Shown in pieces: positions 9,619 through 20,013 of a stretch of DNA of 33,417 nt. The notes below the pieces were generated by a model that saw only the letters and a program-made list of their open reading frames with translations, made no database searches and was not told where the DNA came from. The stretch comes from Symbiodinium natans (Eukaryota > Sar > Dinophyceae > Suessiales > Symbiodiniaceae), in contig CAJNDS010000368.1 of the NCBI GenBank assembly GCA_905221605.1, positions 122,501-155,917 of the forward strand, read 5' to 3'. The position numbers were made by a program, and so were the translations under genes. Position 1 is the first letter of the stretch; each line of letters opens with the position of its first letter.

Positions 9619-10628
9619 GTACAGGAGAAAACTGAATTGTTTCAGTAGAAAAGTTGTCTGCGAGGTCCCGCCGATGACACAGTTGAATCCGACCTGGGAG
9701 GCCACAAGGGCTTCCTGCAAGAGAGGTGCGCGTTTAGCATGCTTAGCCGCTCAACATCGTGTGCTTCTACCAATACCACGAGTGGGTAGTAGTAAATGGA
9801 TCTACAAAGCCGCAACGGCTCGTTCTCGAGGAGGCTTCCCGTTCTTATATTATGCCTCACGTTCCGTGCTCTCCATACGGGAGAGACAACATTGTCCTGA
9901 GCAGTTCCCCAAAGGTCTCCTGCTGCCCTCTGGAGCTGGGTAGCTAGCTGGGCCTGTGGGGATTGATACAAGACAGCCATGAAGAACCGGAACAGTCATG
10001 AGACGCTTCCACAAGCATGTTCTTATACTCAAGATTGGACTTACAACTGAGCTTGCCAAAGCGGCTGTGGGAGCCTTCAACGCTTCAGGTGCATGCAGTG
10101 CAGTGCAGCCCCTGCTCTCATGGAGCTTGCGCAGCTTGCATTGTTACTTAAAGCAGACTACATGTGCATGTTTATGCTGTATATGGCATTGCCTTGGTAC
10201 TGTATCATTTGGAGTGCACTTATCCCAATTCCTGGCTAGTGGATGCCGTCGTTATAGCTGGGAATCTTGCGATTCTCTAAATGATTCTCAAATCCGCGCG
10301 GCGTGCGAGGAACCAAAATCGTGCGGATTGCAAGCCCAATGCAATTGCAGAATGCCTTCATGCCTTATGCCCGGCCGCATGCCGTGCAACACCCATTGTG
10401 GCCCCACTCATGGGTAGCTTCCAGCTCAAGCAGTCAAATGAGTCAATACAGCACTGGTAAACATTCGACAGCATGATCCACAACCATCCCACACCTCACC
10501 TCACGCTGTATAGATCCAACGCGCAGTCTCTGGCATTGCAATTGACGACTTGTCCTGTAGACCAGATCTCGCGTGCTACATCGCATTTCTTGTTTGGACG
10601 TGCGTAGACGTCTCCCGCCACGTTCAGA
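9619..10628. other. Spacer without a recognised gene
   Basis: Open frames occur on the + strand (9998-10417, with a cysteine-rich end) but have no recognisable motif, and their 3' half looks like shifted non-coding sequence. A short GTGCATGCAGTGCAGTGCAG run lies near 10090. A few exons could be hidden here, since exons in this genome can be as short as 23 bp. Confidence 0.5.
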
Positions 10629-10883
10629 ATGGGCGACACGTCCCAGGTCATGGCAGTTCAGGACCTGAAAGCTAGCCTGCGAGACCTCATGTCGCGAGCC
10701 AGATGTGAGCGAGAATCGCCGTCCGAACTGCAGGAACTGCTGGGAGGTGCGTTCCTTCGCATGGACAGCGGCGATCCCGAGGGCGCCCTGTGCAGCTCCC
10801 AGAAACAGAAGGCGTACCAATGTCGGGTCATGCAACCCGGACCCATGGTAATGGGTTGGACCAGGCTTGACAGTTGTACGTAA
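10629..10883 (+). CDS. Possible first exon or small protein, function unknown
   Basis: An 84-codon frame starts MGDTSQVMAVQDLKASLRDL and continues with a charged, probably helical stretch (SELQELLGG). The third codon positions are richer in G and C than the surroundings, which is the only support for coding. It could also be a first exon with a GT donor near 10746, leading to exons I could not find. I do not recognise the family. Confidence 0.3.
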   Translation: MGDTSQVMAVQDLKASLRDLMSRARCERESPSELQELLGGAFLRMDSGDPEGALCSSQKQKAYQCRVMQPGPMVMGWTRLDSCT

Positions 10884-11193
10884 CTTGCGAAGGGCAAAAG
10901 CTCTGAAGTTTGAATGTGTTCACTGCGTTCACTTCGTCAGAGATGCGTAGATGCATTGCAACTCTCACGAAGAATCATTATTACCGAATGCGGCACGGGC
11001 TTGTGCAACTGAGGTCCTGTGCGCTACAGGCACTTTGTTTGAGCGTCCGGTCCTGAGGGTTACAGCGACGTTGCTGGAATGTTCACATCACAGATACGTC
11101 AAGGAACTCACCCCTGGACATCTGTGATCGCTGATGAGTAGCGCTTGGTGGTCGTGCTGCTGCTGCTGCTCCTGGTGGAGCTACGGTATGTGG

Positions 11194-11194
11194 T

Positions 11195-11265
<71 letters not shown>
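11194..11265. repeat. (CAG)n trinucleotide tract
   Basis: About 23 CAG units, flanked by interrupted TAG/CAG and later CGT/AGTCGT triplets up to about 11360. The matching position in D2 (about 28765-28800) has only scattered AGCAG, so the tract differs in length between the two copies. No frame through it continues into recognisable protein. Confidence 0.95.
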
Positions 11266-11973
11266 GAGCAGTAGTAGCAGCAGAAACAGCCGTAGCCGTA
11301 GCCGCAGCCGAGTCGTCAGAGTAGCAATCGTCGTCGTAGTCGTAGTCGTCGTCGCTGTCGCCATCATGTTGGTCGTGGCTTTGGTTGTGGTTATGACTGT
11401 TGTGGTTGTGGTTCTTGTTGCTGGTGCCGGTGCCTTTGCTGCTGTTGCGTCTGTTGCTTTCTTGCTATCTTGTTGGCTTGGCTGTTGATCCTTGCTCTTT
11501 TTTCAGCTCTGCGCTGTCTGCATGTATTGGATTCATCGCTTGTCAGCAACGATGGGCCTGGTTTCAACTCGAGTCAATTGGAGTCATGGGGCGAGTGATG
11601 AGACGAGGCCGGGCCCACGGCAATGGCGGCTGCTGCGTGGCGTGCTTCACAAAGGGAGTCGGCCATGCAGGCGGAGGGTTCATCCCAAGTGGGAACGTGC
11701 GGCGGGTCACGCCGGCAGGTCTGCCGAGAGATTTTGCAGCAAGGAGGCATCTTGGTGGACAGGACTGCCAGCTCTTTGAGCTGCATGTTGTTGCGTTTCA
11801 GTTCGTTTCAGTGCGGGGCCTGCTTGACAGGGGACACGGCCAGATTCTCAAGAAGACCTTGGAGGCAAGGCCCTGCGGACCTCACTCTGATCACTGATCA
11901 CTGATCATCAGAACCTGCCGCGCTACCGACACCCAAAGCTTCCCAAAGCTTCCCAAAGCCTTTTGCAGCGAGG

Positions 11974-12090
11974 ATGGCTCATCTGTTGTCTGCACTCAAT
12001 GTGGGGCACTGGTCGCCTGGTCAAGGGCGGAGGCTGACTTCAAGAGCTCAGCAGATTTTCAGACCCTTCGCTCTGTCGCATCCTTGCACT
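11974..12090 (+). other. Candidate exon shared by D1 and D2 (CxxC-containing)
   Basis: One frame here reads EDGSSVVCTQCGALVAWSR, with a C-x2-C pair like half a zinc ribbon, directly after an AG at about 11969. The same peptide with few changes occurs in D2 at about 29487-29560 (VVCTQCGALVAWSRSEA). The remaining cysteines of a zinc site are not seen. Reading frame choice rests only on this similarity. Confidence 0.35.
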
Positions 12091-12104
12091 CATGGGATAA
12101 CTAC

Positions 12105-12720
<616 letters not shown>

Positions 12721-13117
12721 TTAAGATTGCAGCATCATCTCGCTGCTTGGAATCATCGGCTTCGACTCTTTGGCCTGGGACTTTAGACTTGTTCATGATG
12801 TTCCCTGCATGTGTGCGCACTAGATATTTTTGGAACTCCGGCGTCCACCTTGCAGCACCGTGTTTTTGGCCAGGGCATGCTGCCAGGCTTTGTCATGTGG
12901 ATGTCACACGCACATGCGAACAAGAGGGCACGCATGCAAAAGTATGGGATGTAAGTTGTTGACGTGTGCAGAACTAGCCAATCAGCCGTTGTGTATTTTC
13001 CAGAGCCGCTTACTCGTACCATCGCTTACCCAACCATGAACGAAGCTGTGTCGGGAGGCTCACCGGTCCTTTTGGTGCCAAAGCTTGAAGGATGAGGCTG
13101 AGGCCGCGGATCCCCTG

Positions 13118-13194
13118 CAGTGTGACGACGGCCCGGCACCCAGGAGCTCCTCGTTTCCCGAGTTGCCCTCTTCGAGAGCCGTGTACTTGTTCAG
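13118..13194 (+). other. Candidate exon shared by D1 and D2 with in-frame indels
   Basis: After CTGCAG the frame reads DDGPAPRSSSFPELPSSRAV and ends at TTGTTCAG before a GT donor. D2 (about 29739-29813) gives DDGPAPSQVASFAELPSRVV in the same frame. The two copies differ by two length changes of one codon each, so the frame has been kept; the other frames gain stops in D2. Product unknown. Confidence 0.45.
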
Positions 13195-13235
13195 GTAGTG
13201 GGCCGAACCACATGCAGCTGGACTAAGTCACCGTG

Positions 13236-13382
13236 GCATGCACCCACCAGAATTCATCCAATACTTACTGCCAACGGATGTAGCCAGGGCTGCTTTGAGC
13301 ACAGATCTGCGCAATGACACGGAGCGTAAAACGCTTCACCATCTGTGCATAGCGACCTCAGCCTGCCGAAAAGTGGATGTCT
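13236..13382 (+). other. Candidate exon: MHPPEFIQYLLPTDV, F-box-like start
   Basis: From ATG 13236 the frame reads MHPPEFIQYLLPTDVARAAL and then TERKTLHHLCIATSA before a stop. The hydrophobic pattern LLPTDVARAAL loosely recalls the start of F-box or LRR adaptor proteins; this is a weak hint only. D2 repeats it at about 29855-30010 with one L-to-P change and a one-codon insertion near the end. Confidence 0.35.
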
Positions 13383-14032
13383 GATAACCAGAGCAGCGCT
13401 CAAGAGATCAGGGAGTCGGTGGGTGCACGCAAAGGATGCAAAATGATGCAAAGGTGCAGAAGGGCCAGTGGGCGTTGGAGGTGCTTGGGAATGGTGGTCA
13501 GGATGTCAGGAAGATGCCACGGTTCTTTCGCGGACGCCCCAGCGTGCCCGGCGGGGTTGTCGGGGCTTGGAGGGGCACTGCGCTGAGAAAAGCCAGTGAC
13601 CAGGCCAGTGAAAAGTCTGAATGGGGCATGCACGTAGCATCTGGAAAAGGCTTTCGCTCGGCAAACGCTGGTTTGTTCTAGGTGCTTCCCTTGATGCGGT
13701 TGTAAATTCAGCGTTTATGCACAACCGAAGCGTGGGCTCTTTGAAAGGAAGCGTGACCTTCAACCGAGTGCCCAAACACTTCTGCGGCTTGCGGCTTATG
13801 TAGTTGGAAAGATACTACTGGCATAGTTCACATAGCCCTCACATGCTCCTTAGAATGCGGAGCCAGCCTTGCAGAAGCCGTGACCGTCAGCGCTCGTGCT
13901 GAGCTTTCAGCATGGTATGTAACTGCCGCAATCCATTCCCAAAGCTGACGCGACGTGAGTAGGAATCTGATAGCAGCTTAGATATGCTCCCGACATACCA
14001 GCTCCGTGCGTGAAAACTCCCTTGACGTCGCC

Positions 14033-14149
14033 ATGTCAGATTTTCTTCCCTCATCCAGCGCCTCCAATGCGCAAACCTGGATCCAACGGGATTTGGATAC
14101 ACCGATCCAGTGTCAGCAGCAGTACCAGGCGCACACTGGGGAAAGTCCG
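14033..14149 (+). CDS. Candidate first exon in repeat unit A, function unknown
   Basis: The frame opens MSDFLPSSSASNAQTWIQRD, continues QCQQQYQAHTGESP, and ends exactly at a GTGAGC donor after 39 codons. A possible continuation after the AG at about 14242 (GQRNDVLSQAGAARTLQRG) keeps phase 0. The exon is repeated in unit B (20458-20574) and unit C (23464-23580). I do not recognise the protein. Confidence 0.4.
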
Positions 14150-14812
14150 GTGAGCCAAATTGTTCATGCAGCTGAAGTCTTACAGAGCTGATTCGTCTGT
14201 CAGCCCCTGCCAGAATAACAAACATGGATTTGCTTGCGCAGGGGCAGCGCAACGACGTCCTCTCTCAGGCTGGGGCGGCAAGGACGCTCCAGAGGGGTTC
14301 TCCTCTTGCTACAAGTGTTGCAGGTTGCTCAGCCGTTTGGATTGGCATTGTACTGTAGTGTACCATGTGTACCCACGTTCCAAAGTTATGGGCTCGGGAG
14401 TCAAGACTTGGCTAAACTCGCTTTGTGGCTGTTGCGTTGAAGCGGTCGCAAGCGGTCGCGAAGCGTCTGCCGGTGTCCCATGGGTCGTGCGAATCATCAT
14501 CTCTCCATTTTTTTCGGAGCCTCCTGATCCAGAACATCCTCGGGGGCGGTTGGGAGGGGGTGGTGACCGGGTGGTGTTCATGAGCAGCTTGATTGCATTT
14601 GTCGCGCGCAGAGGAGGCAGGGTTCTCAGCACATAGATGTTTATTGCGATCGCACGGACCTCTCAAAGGGGTTTGGGCCTCTCCAGTCCCCTCACTCCCC
14701 TAAGCGCGTTCAAATTCCTCCGTATTTCCACCTTGCCATCCATTTTGCTTCAGCCCCTTGAATCTCTTGAAGCTTCTGGAGAGCGTAAGGCAGCGCAAGG
14801 GAGCTGACACGC

Positions 14813-15010
14813 ATGTGGTTCCTAGGGCCCACCAAGTTTTGTTTGCACGAGCCTGCTGCAAGCAACAAGTTTTGGCAGCGAAGAGCCTTTGCTCAGGGGG
14901 TCAAGCGCTGGATGAAGTTCCAGCAGTACGACACGTTGAAGGGCGAGTTGCCGGACCTGTTCTGCGAGATGAAGAAAAGGTGCCTCCTGACTTCTTGTCC
15001 CAATGCCCTG
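14813..15010 (+). CDS. Candidate exon in repeat unit A, function unknown
   Basis: Sixty-six codons from ATG 14813, including FWQRRAFAQGVKRWMKFQQY and DTLKGELPDLFCEMKKR, end at a GTGCGT donor. The composition (charged, aromatic, low in cysteine until the end) looks coding. The stretch is identical in units B (21238-21435) and C (24311-24508), although C differs from A and B by many indels on both sides. That may reflect selection or gene conversion. Family not recognised. Confidence 0.45.
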
Positions 15011-15307
15011 GTGCGTCATCATGAAGTCTGTGTGCGTCAGGGTCCGGCGTGTTCGCCGACAAGCACATGCAGCCTTCCTGTAGGCCTGACGCCCAAAGGG
15101 GGTGGGGAGGGGCACTCTTTGTCGCCAGATTGAGGCGGGAGGGGGGGGGGACGAGATGCGGGGTTCCTGGAGGGGGGCTACTCCCGAACATCCGTCACTT
15201 TTGCGGGAGGGGGGGAGGGGCGGCGCGAACCTTGTGCACGGGGTTGCAAGCATAAGGGCTTCGATATTGTTTTTTACACGACAGCAGGCCGAGCTCACGG
15301 AGGATGA

Positions 15308-15660
15308 CAACCGAGGAGGTCAAGCTGCTGGCGCCCTGCTTGCAGCATGCAGCAGGCCCGACTCAGGAAGCGTTACCTGGACCTCCTGCATCTAAGCGCG
15401 TGGCAGACCCTCTACCTTGACGGAAGGGTTTTTGGAGGTGGCCCTCGCCATGAATCGGTGGTGACCTAGTGCTTGAAGATGCTGGTGATCGGGGATCTGG
15501 GCCGTGTCTACGAGATCGGCCGGATCTTCCAACAATGGCATCGGCCTAGCCCCCAACCCACGCGCTGACTGCAAGGACATCATGGACATGATTGCGGAGC
15601 TCGGAAAAGCTCCATGGCGTTCAATGACCGACGAGCTGGTGACAAAGCGGCACCCGCCGA
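15308..15660 (+). pseudogene. Lysyl-tRNA synthetase-like pseudogene (class II), copy A
   Basis: Fragments follow one another in the order of eukaryotic and bacterial LysRS but in shifting frames: EVKLLAPCLQH, RLRKRYLDLLHLSAWQTLY, EGFLEV, KMLVIGDLGRVYEIGRIF (motif 2 region), NNGIGLAPNP, ADCKDIMDMIAEL, and APWRSMTDELV. In a working enzyme these correspond to the S/APCLH strand, RYLDL, FLEVETP, KMLVxGGxxRVYEIGRxFRNE, and the later ADYxDLMxM part. The pieces between them, including the GGATAxPF segment and the ATP-binding residues after FRNE, are missing or frameshifted, and stops intervene (for example TAG near 15467). The compact, intron-free order suggests a decayed retrocopy. It cannot encode an active enzyme. 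Confidence 0.72.
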
Positions 15661-16162
15661 AGGAAGAAAAACATACGGCTGTCTTCAGTTGGCATGCTCT
15701 AGGTTCAGTGCATGCAGTGCGTCATTCCTGCTGTGCAGCGTAGGGCTGGGGCTCGACCTTTGAGGTGGTGCAGGCTTTCAGTTTAAGGTCTGCCGTCTTC
15801 TCCTTCGAGTGCAGTTGTCGACTCGTGTGTCACGGACAAATGCACTTGCGCTGACGTGGCTGTACCTCTATCGGTTAGCCCTTCCCTGGCTCCGGAACCC
15901 TCGCAGAGCCTTATGTCATCTCTGCTGAATTCTTGTGCGAATCCTGGCATCTAAATTCGGCCCTGTGCATGCCTGTTGGGTCCGTTTGCCTGTGGGTCTT
16001 TCGCCTTTGAGTCGCTACTGAGCTGGAGGTCCATGCTCCATGAACTGGGCTGCCTGTGTCTTAGAGGCGTGCTCCTCTCACTCTTCTCCCTGAAGCCTTG
16101 AACATCTACAAGCGAGCCCCTTCACCATGCCTATCAGGTTCTCAACCTGTTTCCGGCTCCAG

Positions 16163-16397
16163 GTCACCCCCTGTTCTTCCACCAGCTCACCGTCACAGCT
16201 GCAGGCTCAAGCAAGCAGTATCCTCGTGGCCACCTCCCTTGCATAGCATGCACAGCCCAAGCGTCACCGATACGAGGCAGAGGAATGTGCGTTTATGGCT
16301 TGTGGGGTTGGCAGTGAGTGTTTGCCATGCTGAAATAAGAGATCATCGGTTTGAGTCACGTTGAGTGAAATGGCTTCTGCTGGCCGACTTTCTGACA
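16163..16397. other. Spacer, partly low-similarity tail of unit A
   Basis: No gene is recognised. A possible tRNA-derived element occupies 16303-16365. A frame at 16098-16364 runs through both but matches no known protein. Confidence 0.5.
16303..16365 (+). mobile_element. Possible tRNA-derived element (SINE fragment)
   Basis: The stretch has a TGGCAGTGAGTG motif resembling a pol III A box. About 45 bp downstream is ATCGGTTTGAGTCACG, resembling the B box and T arm of a tRNA (consensus GGTTCGANTCC). GGCA...TTGCC could form the D stem. An acceptor stem is not convincing, so it is not an intact tRNA gene. tRNA-derived SINEs are known in dinoflagellates; the assignment here is by motif only. Confidence 0.35.
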
Positions 16398-16873
16398 GGG
16401 GCCCAGCGTTTAGGGTTTCAAGGGCTCAAAGCCTGTGTTTAGGGTTTCAAGGCCTCAGGGCCTGTGTTTAGGGTTCGGGCCCAGCGTTTAGGGTTTCAAG
16501 GCTTCAGGGCCTGTGTTTAGGGTTTCAAGGCCTCAGGGCCTGTGTTTAGGGTTTCAGGGCTTCAAAGCCTGTGTTTAGGGGTTTCAGGGCCTCAGGGCCT
16601 GTGTTTAGGGTTCCAGGGTTTCAGGGCCCAGCGTTTAGGGTTTCAAGGCCTCAGGGCCTGTGTTTAAGGTTTCAGGGTTTCAGGGCCCAGCGTTTAGGGT
16701 TTCAAGGCCTCAGGGCCTGTGTTTAGGGTTTCAGGGCCTCAGGGCCTGTGTTTAGGGTTTCAGGGCCCAGCGTTTAGGGTTTCAAGGCCTCAAAGCCTGT
16801 GTTTAGGGGTTTCAGGGCCTCAGGGCCTGTGTTTAGGGTTTCAGGGCCCAGCGTTTAGGGTTTCAAGGCCTCA
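16398..16873. repeat. 29-bp minisatellite built on the telomere motif TTTAGGG
   Basis: About 16 units. Most begin GTTTAGGGTTTC and end GGCCTCAGGGCCTGT; a second unit type contains GGGCCCAGC before GTTTAGGG. The two types alternate in a loose higher-order pattern. TTTAGGG is the telomere repeat of plants and of dinoflagellates. Interruption of every unit by GGCCTCAGGGCC shows that this is not a plain telomere remnant. Confidence 0.93.
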
Positions 16874-18960
16874 CGCAAGCACTTGTCACATCCTGTAGAC
16901 TCCCCAAGAAAGACATCTTTCCACGGAGGGTGACGCCGGCGGAGACCTCTGAATGTCAAGGCTGGGCGCAGCGCGATGGTTGGAGGTTGCAGGAGTTTGG
17001 CTATCCGGATGCATGTCTGCAGTACCCTTGAAGTACCTGTTTTGGGTGGTGCTGTTGGCCAAGAGTGGATGTTGATTCTTGAGCAGAGGTGCTGAAGTCC
17101 TTCCGCCAGTCCGGGACCTCGGATTGCATTCCTGATTTTTGAGCTCCACGATACTCCACGATTTGAGGAAATCGATATGAACAGTCAGCCCTGCCTTTCA
17201 CGATTTAGAGCGTCGGCTTGAACATGGCTCGTGCACGTCCACAGATCAGAAGCGAGGCCAGCTCAGCGCCCCTGCGTCCTTCCGAGGAGACGCCATGGCA
17301 GCACAACGCAGTGCAGGGTTTGTCCGGCATTGCATTCGCATGACTTCTATCAAATTCTTGGCAGGAAGATTCCTTCTTGGGATTCTTCAGGCCGAAGACG
17401 GAAATGATGTCACTGCTCGTGTTTCCATACAATGTGTTTCGTCAAGAAGCTGCAGTTCTCCCATGCAATAGATTCAGGTCGGAGACATCTCTTCGAGATC
17501 AAGGCTTGGTGCAGTGCGTTGGTTGCAGGTTGGAGGTGTTTCGCAGGGGCTTCTTCCATCCAGGAGTTTGGCAGCTTGCCTGACTTTCAACTGGCACACA
17601 TGAGGGCCGCACATGCGATGTAATCGGATGCATGTCTGTAGAATCCTTGAAGCACCCCTTTGGGTGGTCTTCAAGAGCTGATGTTACACTGCTGTTGGTG
17701 GTTTCCACAACACCATGGGTTCTAACGTTCAGGGTAAGAGGATTAGCGCCGGTTGATTCGGGCCTAGGGCACTCGATTTTGGGTCAAAGACTCGGGGTGA
17801 CGACTACTGGTTTGCATAGTGAAAGCCACGCTTGCGGCGTCGTCGGACGTGACAAATCGCGCTCTAGCAGAAATCCCCGCGCACGTCGCCTGAGTCCGGT
17901 GTTTTTGTCACGCCTGGCAGCCGCGTTTGCGATGTGCGCCGGAAAGCCTGAAATCGTACTACCGCCGAGGTCTCGCGCCCTTATCTATGCTCGCGATGGT
18001 AAGCGACAACCTGCCGCACTCTCATCGCAATGCGAACGACCTGCGCATTCCGTGGTCTGTCCAGATCACGCTCTCTCCTCGGTGCCCTGCGCATCTTGTG
18101 ATCCCATAGCGCTTCTCTCTTTGAAATGCCCAGTGGTCATGGAGCTGTGTGTTGCGGTGCTCTTGGATTGGGCTGGTCTTACACAACTTGGGATCTACGC
18201 TGGCGTGTCTGTTGAGCTCGAGGTGCTGATTCTCGCCTTTCCGGCCTTTCCGAGGAGACCCCATCAGAGCACAGTGCACTGCAAGGTTTGTCCGGCAACG
18301 CAGCTTTTAACGTTTCATTGCCAAGTTTTCTGCAGGAAGGTGATGACTTCTTGCCAAGTGTTTGGCAGGAAGCTGATGACTTCTTGGGGCTCATGCCTCG
18401 GACGGTTTTGTGAGCGCCAGGCGGGCTTCACGGGGCTTCCTTCGAGCCTCCTGAGGCCCGACTTTGGTGCGGGACTGGCCCGAAGCTGAGAGCACTGAAC
18501 ATATAGTAAGTCGAGTCCGTTCCGCTTGGGCCTGTTCAGGACATCGCTGCGTAAGTTGCTTCGCTTGGCTAATTGTTGACGCCGCGAAGACCTTGAGTGC
18601 TCGTGGCGATTGATTTTCATGGCTTGAAGCTGTGTCTGTCCCCGAGTTGTGGCCTGTGTCCTTCCACTCACCATCCACACATTGCAGCCGCTGTTAAGGG
18701 GAGGAAGGCTGTGAGTCTCCGCAAGTCTCTCTGAGTCTCTTGTGGAGGCCGGTGGTGCCGCAAGCGAGCTGGGAGCGCCGCTGGCCGGGCCCGCGCTGGC
18801 CGGGCCCGCGCCGGCCGTGCCGGCCCGGAGCTCGAGGAAGCCTTTTTCTCTCAGACCAGACTCTGCTGAGTCTGATGTGAGGCAGGCCCAAACTATGCGC
18901 AGATGTTCTGGCCTTAAGACTTGTAAAGGGAGTTCTTATGTCGGTACTTGACGAGCTTTG
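16874..18960. other. Repeat-rich spacer without a confident gene
   Basis: A diverged direct repeat links about 16944-17060 and 17481-17660 (GGATGCATGTCTG, CCTTGAAG, TTTGGGTGGT). Another links 17268-17330 and 18238-18300 (CCGAGGAGAC, GGTTTGTCCGGCA). A 33-bp tandem pair with GGAAGNTGATGACTTCTTG lies at about 18328-18388. GCTGGCCGGGCCCGC units repeat at 18774-18827. A 285-codon frame (17632-18489) runs through these repeats and shows no domain. Confidence 0.6.
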
Positions 18961-19480
18961 TTTTGGCGTGGCACCGTAGCCTCATGTGTTGGAGTTGATG
19001 GCACGCGTGCAGAACGCGGAAAACAGAAGCCAGCACACGCCTATGTCACCCTGTGTCCACGGGAGTCCACGGATGAAGTGTGGCAAAGTGGTGTTGCTTG
19101 AAACAGTGACCAGCGAGCCGAGGCCTTGGCTGGTGGAAAAGCCCCTGGCAGGTCACAAGCATCCGCCCGTTTGGCCCTCAGCCACGCAACTCGAGAATGG
19201 TTGTCCCGAAAGTGTTTTGGAGCAGCGGTTAAGACTTTGTTAGTTTCTGGAAGACGAAACGTCAGGCTCCTCGTGCTGCCTACGGCCGCGCCGCTGCCGG
19301 CCTACTTCCATTTGCGTGCACAGCGCGGTCGGGTGCCCAGGCACACGACATGAAACGAAGATGATTCAGGCCACTGACGGAGGACAGAGCATCCCTGCTG
19401 AGACGTTTTTGCTGGCTCCTCAGACATCAGAGGTTTTGAGCATGTCTTCAACACCTCGTAGCCCTCCTCCATCTTGCCAG

Positions 19481-19704
19481 GAAGGTGGCGGACGCGCAGC
19501 GTCAGATAGAGCGGCGTTGGGCGCGGGCCGAGCAAGCCGAAGTGGAGGCGGCCAGAAGTTTCATAACCAGCATGCTGCTTTCGACTACCGTGCTGCAGTG
19601 CTTCCTGCGGGGGCTTGGTTCAAGCTCTGCTGTGCTTCCAGGCGTTGTTTGATGAAATGGAACGCGAGCTGGACGACGCCCAGCCTGAGCGCCGCGCGCG
19701 CTGA
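19481..19704 (+). CDS. Last two exons of a coiled-coil protein (3' partial)
   Basis: Exon 19481-19547 follows a CCAG acceptor and encodes KVADAQRQIERRWARAEQAE, ending VE at a GC donor. Exon 19642-19704 follows a CCAG acceptor and gives ALFDEMERELDDAQPERRAR then TGA. The joined tail is strongly charged with heptad-like spacing, as in coiled coils. The AG|GC pattern at both intron ends is the one seen throughout the KH gene. Upstream exons must exist; LELMARVQNAENRS near 18986-19030 and RAEALAGGKA near 19111-19140 are candidates in a similar style but were not joined. Family unknown. Confidence 0.58.
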
Positions 19705-20013
19705 TCTCGGGCGGTTGGTACTCATGAGTCATAAGAAGCTGGATCGAATGCATTGCGTTGTTTGGTCGGGTTGGGGGGCTGGGCGGAGTTGTTGTTGATT
19801 GTAGAAGTTATCCTGCTGGGCCTTTGTCAGGCTCCCGGGTTACGATGGTCACAGGCATACACTATCACATGTCATCGCGTATCTTTGGTCTCAACACCCC
19901 CTTGCACAGTTCAAAGCTGCCAGTGTCGTTACTTTTATTCTGTTCAACGTATTACTGGCACAAAGGATGGTTCAAAGCCTAGCTGTGAGCAGTCCAATCC
20001 TTGACTCGAAGCC
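19705..20013. other. Spacer; nothing recognised
   Basis: No exon, repeat or RNA gene is visible between the coiled-coil stop and the flank of repeat unit B. Confidence 0.5.

Larger units (their letters stand above)
13536..16162. repeat. Segmental repeat unit A
   Basis: Unit A shares GCCCCAGCGTGCCCGGCGGG at its start with unit C (22969). From 13626 to 16083 it matches unit B (20051-22508) at a constant offset of 6425 bp, with no indel and only about five substitutions (for example near 15236, 15455 and 15791). After 16083 the match to B resumes past a 60-bp gap, to about 16162. The unit contains candidate exons and a lysyl-tRNA synthetase pseudogene. No terminal inverted repeats or target-site duplication are visible, so a transposon is not supported. 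Confidence 0.95.

Noticed and set aside
13536-16162. Unit A as a DNA transposon or LTR element
   Set aside because: I found no terminal inverted repeats, LTRs, target duplications, transposase or reverse transcriptase.
16398-16873. CRISPR-like array
   Set aside because: Units are contiguous and contain the telomere motif; there are no unique spacers and the genome is eukaryotic.
17632-18489. 285-codon open frame on the + strand
   Set aside because: It crosses several diverged DNA repeats (for example the GATGACTTCTTG pair), has no recognisable fold or codon pattern, and would be the only long exon in this area.
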